NCBI GenBank assembly: GCA_039111635.1
Contig: JBCAQO010000010.1
Span: forward strand, 1,922,001-1,986,000
Length of the DNA: 64,000 nucleotides
From: Heterobasidion occidentale
Taxonomy: Eukaryota > Basidiomycota > Agaricomycetes > Russulales > Bondarzewiaceae
Direction of reading: 5' to 3'
Both the position numbers and the translations under genes were made by a program. This document shows, piece by piece, positions 11,096 through 22,400 of this stretch. The notes beneath the pieces were generated by a model. The model was not told where the DNA came from, made no database searches, and was given only the letters and a program-made list of their open reading frames with translations. Every line of letters begins with the position of its first letter. Position 1 is the first letter of the stretch.

Positions 11096-13144
11096 CGAGT
11101 GAACCCAGAGCTGAGCGATACCGCAGAGAGCAGACGTGCCAGAAACTACGTCCGAAGCCGCATCACCAGTCACCGCCATTGCACTCCCAGCCTCCCTACG
11201 CGCGTCCTACGAGCGTCTTATTCTTAGACGGACCAGTGGCCATTGGCGCAGCAGCCAAGATCCCGTCGAACCGGACCGTGGCAAAGCATCCATATCCAGC
11301 AAACAAAGCACTTACGCTACCGTATGCCATGACGCCCTTTCAAACAGCGGCGTCGCACATCGATCGACGATGCTGCTTAGTGTAGTAGTACTGTAGCAGG
11401 ACGGCCCCGCGAGCTCCTCGGGGCGGAGAATCCCGAGCGAGTGGCGGTCGACGCAGACGCGGCGCAAGCGAGCACAGAACGAAACCGGCCAGCATCGGTC
11501 GGAAACGGAGAAAGCACGTCCACAAAAGGACGGGCACCTGGCACCAGCACCAGAATCGCCGGCCAATGGGGCGCCGTACCGCGTTCAGCTAAGAAAAGCC
11601 AGGCTCAGCACCTTCACGACCAACGTTCATGATGAAGCAATCGACCGGCCCATGATCCAGCATCCACAACAGCGTGTATGCAGTGCACACTTGGTAACAG
11701 CCCGGAACAGTCCGCGAAGCCAGTGTAGTAGTAGGATTGCTCCTTTCTTCCAAGCTGCGTGAAGTACATACGTCCGCGCGGAAAGCAGACCCAAGAGCCG
11801 AAATGAATCGAACAGCGGTACGGAAGACCCGTTGGCGTCCACTGCACCGGACGAGACGCCATGAACGATCGCACACTGGAAGAGTACCGTCCCGGTGGGC
11901 AGCTGCGATCTGGCATGGTCGCACTACGCCCATCAGCCTAGTTTCAGATTCGCCGTTCGTCAAGACGGCCTCGAGCTCCGTCATGCCATATGCATAAATT
12001 GAGATCCCGCGTCAGCGTACGTCAACGCGCATGTCCGCCCACAAGAGGCGATCCGCACCGCTGAGCGAGACCGAGCCAGCAGAGAACGGAGCGCCGAGGA
12101 CCCATACTTGGCTCGCCCAGGAGCACTCTGGCCAGATCATCAAGGTGCATGAAGGCCAGTCCGAGGACATCGTAGCGAGGCTGGCTGGGCTGAAACCGTG
12201 TTGAGCCAAGCCCGGTGGTGCAGGGGCAGACGACTGAATGCGGATGCCTGGCCGCAGTAGGGTACATAGTGTTATGTTGTACGACATCAGCACTTTACGG
12301 CGGGCGGGGTCGGCGGGGTCGATGCCCCGGCGTACAGACGCTCGGGGAGATTGGCATCAGATGCGCTGGACCAGTTGTGCAGGTTTCGTGTGATGGGCGT
12401 GCGAGAGGCTTGAACATGCCGCCGTGGGGAACAGGACAGCCAAAGGGATTGTGCGTGGTGGCCGCGGGTCGTGTCATTTGGCAAGGAGCTACACCAAGAA
12501 CGAATCACGCAATGCTAGATGCCGAACAAAGGATGATCGATGAAGCCAAGGCCTGCGGCGCAAGGGCGCTGACGCGTCCGTCTGACGGTCGCACACGATC
12601 GCTCGAATTGACAATCTGACGACGAGTCGAATTCGGCATCCGGAGGGAGAGCTAGAGATGGCTGCGCAATATGTATATAGCTGCACTTCGCGCCAAACAA
12701 GTCGTGGATATCTCGTGGAGGCAGCGTGCCGACACGGGTTGCGTGGTCCTCGAGGACGCGGAGATAGATGCCATTTTGGGAGTTTGAGATTCGGAGGTGG
12801 GTAGTAGGTGTTGGGTCTTCATGAGTACATATGTATGGGCGGCCGGAGGGGATGTGACCGAGAGGAGAGCTCTCGTCGTGGCCACGCACGGCATTGCTTA
12901 GCATGTGTGGAGGACGGCGTGGGGATGGACAGAGAGAGGGGCTGCCAAAAGGCGACTTTCTAAAATCCTCATCCCAGAGCCAAGAATTCTGCTAGTGGAG
13001 TGAGAGAGGCAGGAGGAGCCCTCGAGCAGAACCCCGACAAACACATGCACGACGTGGTCGAGCTCGAGCGCGGCGTTGCACCTGGCCGCGTGACGTATTT
13101 ACGCCTATTTACCCTCGCCTCCTACCACCCCGACGTCCACCACC

Positions 13145-13864
13145 ATGTCTGCCAACGCCAGACCCAACTCGAGCGAAGACATCGTCGCACAAAAGGCAAG
13201 CGAGCTTGTTCGCTTTACCGGCTGAAACCACGCATCTGACCCGCGCATACCAACTTTTGCGCAGTATGACCGCTGTCGTAGGTGCTCCCGTTTCGCTCCG
13301 CGCTGTGCCCGTCTCACGAGACCGAACCGACGGACTACGCTCCGTGATTTTTTCTAACGCGCCCTGCACGACGGCATGCTGCTGCCAATGAATGGGACCT
13401 GTGATGCGCGCGGGACGCCGCTATTGCAGTCGCGGACCTGATCGTTAAAGCGTGCGTTTCTCTCCTCTCTTGCATGTTCTCTCGCGGATGCGCTGACGAA
13501 CGCGTTGCGCGGCGTGCGTATCGCATGTATGCAGCGGCATCGGGTTCAGCGTGGGCGTCGTCGCCTCCGTCATCCTCTTCCGCCGTGCGTGCCCTTTACT
13601 CCCTCCCCTTCCCCCACCACCCCTCTCTACACACGTTCCCGATGAACCCCTCTCCATGTTCCTCGCCCCGTTTTTTCATGGCAGCCTGGGGCAGCTCCGT
13701 GCCAGGTGATGGCTGACGCTCAAGTGCACCCCCTTTCAGGACGCGCGTGGCCGATCGCGCTCACGACAGGTTTCGGCGCGGGCGCTGCGTACGCGGACTG
13801 CGACCGGTCGTTCAACCCCGCGAGGATAGCGGGCGTGCGGGTGCTCAAGGAAGAGAGCAAGTGA
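13145..13864 (+). CDS. MIC10: MICOS complex subunit MIC10
   Basis: MIC10 is a small inner-membrane protein that bends membranes at mitochondrial crista junctions. Five exons give 86 residues: 13145-13195, 13265-13277, 13430-13451, 13535-13584 and 13740-13864. The first helix, GIGFSVGVVASVILF, and the second, TTGFGAGAAYADC, carry the glycine-rich motifs diagnostic of the family. A basic RRR turn separates them. Splice joins keep frame throughout: AAG|TAT, TGTC|TCGCG, AAAGC|CGGC and CGCC|GACGC. The first intron begins with GC (gcaagc) instead of GT. Exons 2 and 3 are only 13 and 22 nt. The length matches the usual 80-100 residues of fungal MIC10. The gene is convergent with the small membrane-protein gene at 14167-14582. 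Confidence 0.9.
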
Positions 13865-13910
13865 TACGGGAGTGGGATGCGACTCGGTCGCTTGGCAGAT
13901 GAGGTGGGTA

Positions 13911-13938
13911 GAGGTTGAGGTTGAGGTTGAGGTTGAGG
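13911..13938. repeat. ggttga hexamer repeat
   Basis: Four to five tandem copies of the unit ggttga lie just 3' of MIC10, between convergent genes. Confidence 0.65.
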
Positions 13939-14166
13939 CTGGCGCGGTCGGGACTTGGCGTGTGCATAATCGCAGGCGGTAGGCCGCTCACAATAGACGA
14001 GCAGAGCGGAGAGCGCGATAGACGCATATATTGCATCGTATCGTATCTGAACTATTATTCTTCTCCGGCCCTGAGCGCTGAGCGCTTGAGCCCTCAAAAC
14101 CACGTCATATCATTATGTGAATTCTGGGCAACTACGACGGTGTCAAGTCATACTATTGCTCGCGCG

Positions 14167-14582
14167 CTATCGGTCTCCAAACCCTTCTCCTCCGCCACCT
14201 TCTTCTTTATGAGAGTGCGAGTGCGAGTGCGGGTCGCCATCGACCTTGCGCAGGTCGAGGATCCGGCCCTCGCCCTTCTCGTGCGTGCGGGGGATGGTGC
14301 GCTGGGGTTTCCCCTGGACCAGGCGCTCGTAGAGCACCACTGCCGGCGCGGCGTCGCAGCGGGGCGTATGCGGTCAGGCAGATGCGGGCGATTTGAGTCG
14401 AAGTCGTCGATCCATAGTGGAGGAAGGATTCCGGTTCAGCGTGAGCAAAGTCAGCGTGCGGGACTTAAGGGCGGGGAGCGATGGGGAGGGAGGTACGGAC
14501 GGGAGGATGCGACTATGATGGGGATCGTGATGATGACGGTGCGCAGGCGTTTGCCTTGCGGTGAGAGTTTTTGAGAGGCCAT
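14167..14582 (-). CDS. small single-pass membrane protein, probably mitochondrial
   Basis: Two exons encode about 73 residues. Exon 1 starts MASQKLSPQGKRLRTVIITI. Exon 2 continues VLYERLVQGKPQRTIPRTHE after a roughly 185-nt intron (C|gtccgt..ccggcag|TG). Joined, they form one hydrophobic helix (TVIITIPIIVASSLVLY) followed by a basic soluble tail ending in a (HS)3H stretch and GEGFGDR. Short proteins of this layout are common in fungal genomes and often mitochondrial, but I cannot name the family, and the localisation is inference. The donor is weak (gtccgt). The gene is transcribed divergently from the DUF2461 gene, with 177 bp between the start codons, so the two probably share a promoter. 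Confidence 0.65.
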
Positions 14583-14759
14583 CGTCGTCGGTGTCCACTG
14601 TCAGTCAAGTCCTGTCGGCTTCGAGTCGAGGGGCGGAGCGGTGACGGCGTCCGACGTGACAAGACGTGATAGACGCGCTCGTCACGATGTCGTCACATGC
14701 GCGACTCTGCCCAAGTCCCCGAGTCGACGTCAGCGCGTCTCAGCAATTAGAACAAAACA

Positions 14760-16866
14760 ATGGCTCCAAAGGCATCTCCCAAGAAACGGGCCGCCAGGAA
14801 GGCCTCCTCTGCACCCACAAAGCGGTCTTCGCGCTCGAAGCCTGCAAGTGCGAAACAGAGTCCGACTCCCGACGACGCGGAGTCGAGTGACGATAATTAC
14901 GAAGACAAAGACGCTGGCGATGAATTTAGGGAGGAGCTGGACAGCGATGCTCTCGACGAGGATGACGAGGACAACGTGGACAGGGATTATGGGAGTGAGG
15001 ACGCAGGATCGAAGAAGCGCAAACGCGCCTCGCCGACCAAGGCGAAGGCGAGGAGCGTGCGAGCTCCGAAACGGTCGGCGAAACGTAGGCGCGACGCGTC
15101 CGACGAGGACGAGGACGCGGATGCGGGCGGGGTGACGCTCGCGCCTGGACAGGTCATCGTTGGCACCGTCGTCCAAGCGCCCAAAAGCGGTCGCGGTGCG
15201 TGTGCTCTTGTGCTCGAAGCACTCGTCATCTCCTCTGAACTCTTTCTTTCACCGGTCAATCATTCCTACGTCTGCTCTATACTCCCGTGTAGTCCCGCCC
15301 GGACGGATATCCCAAAACACGCTGGATTTCCTCACCCAGCTCAAGGACCCGGAATGTAATGACCGCGAATGGTGAGAGAGCCTTACCTATCTCATGATCA
15401 CCCTTCAATCGCAATTTGACTCACATGCACGTAAACCTTCCAGGTTCAAACTCCACGGTACGCTCAATATGTAACTTTAGGTATTTTCTAACAATGACCT
15501 GCTTCGACAGAGCCCGTCTTCCGTCTCGCAGAGAAAGAATGGAAAGCTTTCATCGAGAAGCTCACCGACTTGATCGTCGAAGTCGACCCGCAGATTCCGG
15601 CTCTACCACCCAAGGACGTGATTTATCGAATATACCGCGACGTGCGTCGGGTCTCCCCCCGTCCACCCTCCTATTTCGTGCTCCACCATACATTCGATCC
15701 CTCCGCTCTTGTTTTCATACTGATTACCGCGTGATCATGTCGTAGGTTCGCTTTAGCAACGACAAGACGCCGTACAAGACCGGATTCACTGCAACCTTTT
15801 CACGGAGCGGGCGGAAGGGTATTTTCGCTGGGTGTATGCATCTTTTTGTCTATCTCCCTTTCTGTGACTGACCCCCCGTTACACTTGTGCACTTGAAGAC
15901 CACATGTGTGTTTCCCCTTATCTGTATAACAGACATAAATTAACAGGGCGCCGACTTTCGTTGATGTGCATGATTGCCCAGACATGGCGAGTATATTCGA
16001 GGTTTCTCGATGCTTTTAGGTCCGAGTGGCTGAGCCGTCCCTATGCGTGGCTGTTTCTCCCCTGTGCGCAGTGGAACCGGGAGGCGGGAGTCTCCTCGCG
16101 GCAGGATCATGGGCCCCTGGCAAGAACGAGCTCGCCACGATCCGGTACGCACGCGCCGTCCTCACTTTTCACTCTCTGTCCCCGCCCGCGGTCCTGACCC
16201 CTTCCACCCACCGCGCTCGCGCAGTTCGCATCTCCAGCACAACGCGTCGCGCCTGCGCCAGGTCATCTCCGCCGAGGCGTTTGTCGCGCATTTCGGCGAG
16301 CCGGCTCCACATCCGAAGGGCGCGCGGAGGAGCATATTCGGTATGGAGGATGAGCTCAAGGTCGCGCCCAAGGGCATCGACAAAATGCACAAGTGCGTTG
16401 GTTATTCCCCCACTTATTCATATATCACCATTGAAGCCGGGATTCTGCACTTTGCATCAGGAACATCGATTTATTGAAGTGTCGGTCGTTCGTCGTCGTT
16501 CACAAGTGCGCATTCTTCTTTCAAGCCTCCCCTTCCTGAACAAATGGTTCACGCCTTCTTCCATCTGCCGATGCTCAGGTTCACGGACGAGCAGGTCCTC
16601 CGAGCCGATTTTGGGCAGAAGCTAGCAGAGGTCTTCGATGTCGCTAAGCCCTTGGTCTACTGGTGCGCGCTTTCTTCCCTTCTGCCTTGTGTGATCAGGG
16701 GGCATTTTCCATCTCATGCCTCGGCCTTGCGTGCAGCCTCAATGACTATATGACGGTGGGCATTGGAGACGAGGAAGAGGAAGAGGGAGGAGAAGAGGGA
16801 GAAGAGGAAGAGGAAGAGGAAGAGGAAGAGGAAGAGGAAGAGGAAGAGGAAGAGGAGGGTGAGTAG
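14760..16866 (+). CDS. DUF2461 (TIGR02453 family) protein
   Basis: The first exon encodes about 140 low-complexity residues: a Lys/Arg/Ser-rich start (MAPKASPKKRAARK) and acidic stretches, suggesting a nuclear protein. The DUF2461 domain follows: NTLDFLTQLKDPECNDREW, EKEWKAFIEKL, YRIYRDVRFSNDKTPYKT, SGRKGIFAG, EPGGGSLLAAGSW, NELATIR, and near the end the segment DVAKPLVYCLNDYM. The function of the family is unknown. Nine or so introns are present, including very short exons (FKLHE; a possible 9-nt exon at 15899-15907). The C-terminus is an unbroken poly-acidic tail made by a gaagag repeat, and the stop is TAG at 16864-16866. It is divergent from the gene at 14167-14582. Confidence 0.85.
16771..16858 (+). 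repeat. gaagag hexamer repeat coding for poly-Glu tail
   Basis: About 14 units of gaagag/gaggaa make the acidic C-terminus of the DUF2461 protein. The repeat stays in frame up to GGT GAG TAG. Confidence 0.8.
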
Positions 16867-17339
16867 AGCAAACAAAGTCGCATTCCGTGTATGCATTGCG
16901 GTCTCGCGCATGATCCCATGTTGGTTTATTTTTACATTCGTAGGTTCGTTGTCTCTTTAATTGTTTCGTGTCTATCGGTGTCTAGGCTTGACTTGATGTA
17001 GGGCAACAAAGTCCCTAGGCGGTCTACTGCATGTGTAGCGTACACAATGGTTTGAGCTCGTTCATCACGCACGATCGGCGTCGTACATGTTTGTCCCTCT
17101 CCCAAGGCCTTGCTGGCCGTCACTGCTTTACAGTGAGTGCCACTTTTCGAGTGCCACAGTATTTCCTTCCGTTCTCTCGACCACATGTTAAACAAGGCCC
17201 TCGTGAACAAGACACCCGGTATTCCTGCAGGTAAGCGATGGCATGCTCAGCTACTCCTCGGCCTGGTTCTTCTGCTTTCTCAACTCATATCCGAGTTGGT
17301 ATATTCCGTATAAATTCCATAATGTCACCTAAAGATAAG
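16867..17339. other. convergent 3' intergenic region
   Basis: This is the spacer between the DUF2461 gene (+) and an F-box gene (-). I see nothing in it beyond terminator-type AT-rich sequence. Confidence 0.5.
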
Positions 17340-19025
17340 TCACTGCTTGCTACTTCCCCACCCGCGCTGGGTTACCGTCACGGACACAACACTCTCCAGC
17401 TGATCTACCCACTTCTTTGTCAATTTGTCGTGGTCCGTACAAATGTTCAAATCGAACTTTCCAACATGAGCCTGCATGTTCTCTCGCTGTATGAAAGACT
17501 GTATCAACAGATCCTGATAATCCGTCAATTCAGCTTCAACGAGAGGTAGTGGTGTAAGAAGAGCTCTGCTGTACAAGCTTAAATACCGAAGCTTTGGGAA
17601 GAGGATGTCTGATTTGTGACCGTTTGCCTGCGGCCCTCTGTTCTCTGGGGTGCTTGCCTTGATGGAAAGCACGGCACAGACGAGTATGCTTGCACCTTTT
17701 ATAAAGGAAGCGTTTACCAAGCTCCGGGCTGATTCTAACAATCGGAAAGTTGAGATGTATGTTTTGGGAAATTCCACTTCAAGCTCGAACGACAACGCCG
17801 ACAACTCCTGAATGTATAGGGTTTGCACGATTGTTTTCAAGGTTTCTGGGAAGTCTAGTTCGCGTGTTGTTTGTTGCGGAGAGTGGGCGAAACGGAGACA
17901 GAGAGAGGGGATATGGGCAGGGGGATAAAAGCGGTCTATCTGCCTTGGATCGGGGGCATCAATGGATGTCCACCCACAAATATACAGGCGTCTATACAAG
18001 CTACGGCGATCAATGAGAAGAGTGTGCAGAGGCGATGCATCCCCTGACTTGCCACCATGTCTCTCAAGGAACGGGATGAGCACGTTGTGGAATCCGTTAT
18101 AGCTGAACTCGGAGAAATTCAGATGAACCTGTGATGTTTCAGGGATCTGGATGCTTCGAAGCACAGTGATACATATCTGCCATGGCCCTTCCAAGAAAAG
18201 GCGTGATAGGCGCGAAAATTTGATAGCAGGGCGTCTCATATGAGTAGACGATGACGGCTGGGGGGATGATGGGAGATATTCATCGATATGTAACGATTCT
18301 AGATGCTGCATGTTCGCTAGTCCATCAAGAAATTCGTCTTCGGACAAGGAGGGGGGCTGTGTCCCCTTTCGCAGCGATATCGACAAATTCGCCAGATTAT
18401 GCCAGAGCGAACAGGACCAAGGGAATATGAATCCACGGAAGAAAGCTGAGTGGAGGCGTGGGGCGTCAAGGTCAAATAAATTCAGAGGAATACGTGGGAG
18501 CTCTTCTTCATCCCGCTGCAACGTATTATCCAGTTTTACACGTTCTAGAACTGGCATAGGGGATGTAAGTACCTGCATGACGGATGTGATCATCTCGTCC
18601 GCGCCGTCTAACTGGAGCTCCATTAGCTGCAGCCTGTGAGTAAGAACCACATGCCGAACAACCGACATGGCATCTTCCGAGTCGATGGAGTGCTCAGCTA
18701 TGATCAACGGTGTTTTTTTGGCACGTAGGATCATTTCCTGGGTCCACTTTGCGCCGTTATTGAAAACAATATTTGTCCAGAGCCTCGAATCATCTAAAGC
18801 GACCTGTCTCCACCGACTGCAGACATGAGAAACCTTGATCCATCCCAAGGTCTTGTAATGCATCCCTGGCACTTCGATGGCTGCTAAAAAAGAGAAGATG
18901 TGGGCCAAAAGTTCGGGAGGAAGACGCGACACGAAAGACAGTCTATTGCGCCGCATGCGAACGAAGGCCAACACTGTTTGCAGTGCGACGATTTCCTCAT
19001 CAAAAGAAGAGTAAGAAAGCTTCAT
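17340..19025 (-). CDS. F-box protein
   Basis: A single long exon of 561 codons. The F-box is near residues 32-80: RLPPELLAHIFSFLAAI, then WIKVSHVCSRWRQVALDDSRLW. The remainder is the leucine-rich, irregular tail typical of the expanded Agaricomycete F-box family, whose members recruit unknown targets to SCF ubiquitin ligases. The frame stays open upstream of the ATG at 19025 (NALDTLTASASSPTTGT). A likely intron acceptor (branch site gctaac, then cacctag) lies about 90 nt upstream. A small 5' exon starting MSSGFDEFLQFHLPP (ATG at 19271) may therefore belong to the gene, although the simple join is out of phase. The stop is TGA at 17340-17342. Confidence 0.85.
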   Translation of the reverse strand: MKLSYSSFDEEIVALQTVLAFVRMRRNRLSFVSRLPPELLAHIFSFLAAIEVPGMHYKTLGWIKVSHVCSRWRQVALDDSRLWTNIVFNNGAKWTQEMILRAKKTPLIIAEHSIDSEDAMSVVRHVVLTHRLQLMELQLDGADEMITSVMQVLTSPMPVLERVKLDNTLQRDEEELPRIPLNLFDLDAPRLHSAFFRGFIFPWSCSLWHNLANLSISLRKGTQPPSLSEDEFLDGLANMQHLESLHIDEYLPSSPQPSSSTHMRRPAIKFSRLSRLFLEGPWQICITVLRSIQIPETSQVHLNFSEFSYNGFHNVLIPFLERHGGKSGDASPLHTLLIDRRSLYRRLYICGWTSIDAPDPRQIDRFYPPAHIPSLCLRFAHSPQQTTRELDFPETLKTIVQTLYIQELSALSFELEVEFPKTYISTFRLLESARSLVNASFIKGASILVCAVLSIKASTPENRGPQANGHKSDILFPKLRYLSLYSRALLTPLPLVEAELTDYQDLLIQSFIQRENMQAHVGKFDLNICTDHDKLTKKWVDQLESVVSVTVTQRGWGSSKQ

Positions 19026-19436
19026 GGTGCCGGTGGTTGGAGAGGATGCGGATGCGGTGAGTGTGTCGAGAGCATTGAATCTTGAATTCGCCGCATCATT
19101 CCAATAATCCAGCGCACTAGGTGCGGTCGTAGGTTAGCATCAATGACATCTAGTGAAATCAGAGAGTGAGATTACTTTGAGCCCATCGTGATCGTAATCC
19201 TCGCTTGGATCTTGATTCGATGAGAATGGAGGAAGGTGGAACTGCAGAAACTCGTCGAAACCGCTGCTCATCCTGTGCACTATATATTCCGGATTAGGAA
19301 ATAGCATCGTAGGACTTGATTTCTTTTAGAGTCTAACGAGTATTGGGCAATTCTGAGACATTACGGAGCAGATAGACTATTGATACAAGCTGATCGAACA
19401 AGCGCAGAGAGTAATGAACACCGAAAATGCTTGGAA

Positions 19437-22400
19437 CTACTGCCTGATGAGAACACATCGACCGTCCGGGATGTCGTCATAATTACCACCATCAACCGAC
19501 ACAACCCACCCAACACCTCTTTCCATGACCTTCAGCTTTTGACCCTTAAACTTGCCGTCAAGAGCAACGATCTCATCGCCTTTGCCGTTAGGCGGAACGG
19601 GTACAAGATATTGGACAGGCACAGTGAGCGTTTGTGGAGGGGATTTGTCCATTTGGATTACGGCCACCGTCGACAGATGCTCGGATGGAGAGTCACTTAC
19701 ACTCTCAACAGTGCCCGTCTGGCCCTCGTATGCACCGTCGGACCAATTTGGCATTCCGCCATCTCCACGAGTGCCCTTGAGTTGGACCACCATTCCCCGT
19801 TTAGCATGGACAATTATCGAAGGATCTGTCAGCCAGTTTTTGTCGAGCTCTAACGAAACGAAGAAGATTAATCGAGGGGAAACCAAACCTATCGAAGTGT
19901 TGACTTACCAGACGTCCGGTATGGGTAGTCATACGATCCTGACCCTCCAGGAGTTTCAGCGGCCATGTCACCTTGGAAGATGCCGACAGGCGTCTTTGCA
20001 CTCCAAGTTGACCCATATGATCCTGTCACGGCGGGTGTTGCTACCATTCCGGGAGTCTGAGCACTTATGTAACCGGGTGTAGGGGCCTGTGTGGGTGGCA
20101 TTGAGGCTATGGACAGCAGTCTCGTGAAAGCGACGTACCCATTCTTCTGTGGCCCAAGCCGACACCTGTGGAGTGGCTCCTCCCCAGTTAGTTCGTCCAG
20201 GCGTAGCTCCTCCCCAGGCAGTATTGCCGGGAACTTTTGGTGTCGAGCCCCCCCATTGGTCGCTCCATCCTGAAGGTTTCGGTGTCGCACCACCCCAGTT
20301 ACCAATGCTCTGCGGGTTTGGTGTTCGTGTTGAGGCGTTCCACGCAGGTGTGCGACCACCGTCCTGCGCGTAAGGGTTCGGCGTTTTTGAAGACGAATTC
20401 CATGCGGGTGTACGACTACTATGATCTGCGTAGGGATTTGGTGTTCGTGATGTGGTCCATCCGGGCGTGCGACTTTGATTATCTGCATAGGGATTCGGTG
20501 TCCGCCCTGAGACGCCCCACGCTGGTGCCGGTGTGTTATTAGGGTTTGCTCCTCGAGATGCGAAGTAGTCATTTCGTGGAGGTCCCATGCTGGAGTAACC
20601 ACTTTCGAGAGGTTCTAGACTACCATTCGGACTGAGAAATGATTGTTCAGTGTGATCCAATGGGTCCTTCATTCATAAAAAACCTTACTTTCTCCGCTTC
20701 ACCTTGTCTTTGTCGATAGTGATGACCTTGTTGCCCGTGTTAAGCTCGACACGCGCAACAGGTCCATTAGTATCTTTAATGGAGCCAATATAACCCTTGT
20801 AGGGGCCTTTGACGACGGTGATCGCGACACCGATGAGCCGATCTCTTGGACCTCTGCCAATGTTTCCGGAGCCTACCATGCCGCCAGTCATAGCACCGTT
20901 GATCGCAGGGTTCATTTTGGAAAGATCTGTTCCCGGCTTCAAGACCGAACCCTTCGGTGCGAGCGACGCTAAGGATCGTGCACGCGTGACGAAGACGCCG
21001 CCATTCTCAGCAATATCACGATTGTGAAGGAACGCAAAGAAGGATTGATGAGTGTGTAGAACACGACCTTTCCGGCCCTGTAGCAAAGCGTTCAGAATAT
21101 CGAGAGACAGATCAGAAAGAGAGCCATACTTCTCCGTCGATTTCCTTCACATTGTCATTGATACGAAGTTCGTGACCCTCGGAATCAGTGGCAATTGCTC
21201 GATTTGAATCACGACGCATAGAGATCTGATGAGGCTGGACGAGACGAACTTGGCCATTCTGATCTAGAACACGGAACGAATCAAGCTCGGTCTTGAAGAT
21301 AACTCCAACAGTCTGAAGACTAGCCCACAGATCAGCAAGTGTGGTAGAATCGAATTGTGACAGACTTACTCAAGCTGTACAAGATCATGCAGCTCGTAGT
21401 TTCCTACGATATTGGTTCCAGAACCGACTTCAGCAGCTTCCCGTAAGTCCTTAGAGAAGACTGAAACCTAATGACCAGATGAATGATCTCAGACAGGCCT
21501 CATTGATGAATGAACGAACCTCCTGCATCGACATGTCCGACAAAAAGGTGACAATGTTCTCTGCGACTGACACAACCAGGCCCGTCTCGTCAGCATTTTT
21601 GCCTGTCATAACTTTGACATGGTCTCCAGGCTTGAACCTCTTGCGAACGCTCCGCGCCGGAACATGCACCTTCTGACCTTCCAAGTCGACACCCACTGGA
21701 CTGACGATGACGATGTCTTGCGAGATCGAGTCCACGACACCATGAACGCCTGATTGTTCGCCTTCAAACACCTCCACATGATCACCAGGCTGAAGGACCG
21801 CGATCGCCGCCTTTCGCGACGCCTCAGCGATAATTGATAGGTCGACAGTGTTTTCGCCCTCGGCACCGTCCGCACCCTTGGTGAACCGAGTGATTTCGTC
21901 GAGTGTTGGATTGACGTTCTCAAGAGAGAGCGCACTCAACCGGAAGTCTTTCTCGATGAACCCATCCTTGTACGTGTCGTTCTGAAACACATACACCTGA
22001 TTCCGCTTCGAAACCATTTTGCGGCCGTAGACCTTGACAACCTCTTCGTAATTGAAGAAACGCTGTGGAGGGCGCATACCTGCCGACACAGCAGTTCCAA
22101 CTTTTTTGCGCTTCTTACCGTCAATAGAAGCATCGTCCTTCGGATTCAAGTCTATACGCGGGATGAATTTGAGGCCGACTTCTTCTCCGTTCTCGGTGAT
22201 GTCCATGACCTGCGCCAAGTCGCCTCCATACTTACCGCGCTTGATGCGTACCCAGCTTCCTGGCGTTACTGTCAAGTCCTGCTTTTTGATCTGAAGCAAA
22301 CTGGCCATCTCTTCGATCGGAACGAGAGTGATACCGCGGCTGGGATAGATACCAACAAGTCCGTTGCATGCTTCTGTGACTTGTTTGGAGCTGCGCGCCT

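Larger units (their letters stand above)
9246..13144. other. 3.9-kb region without a convincing gene
   Basis: The region includes the promoter side of phospholipase C (a TATA-like cttataatc near 9615). It also holds two short tandem repeats and several long chance open frames in GC-rich sequence, the longest being 223 codons (10140-10811, minus). None shows a recognisable domain, codon pattern or splice-supported extension. A lineage-specific gene or non-coding RNA cannot be excluded. Confidence 0.5.
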
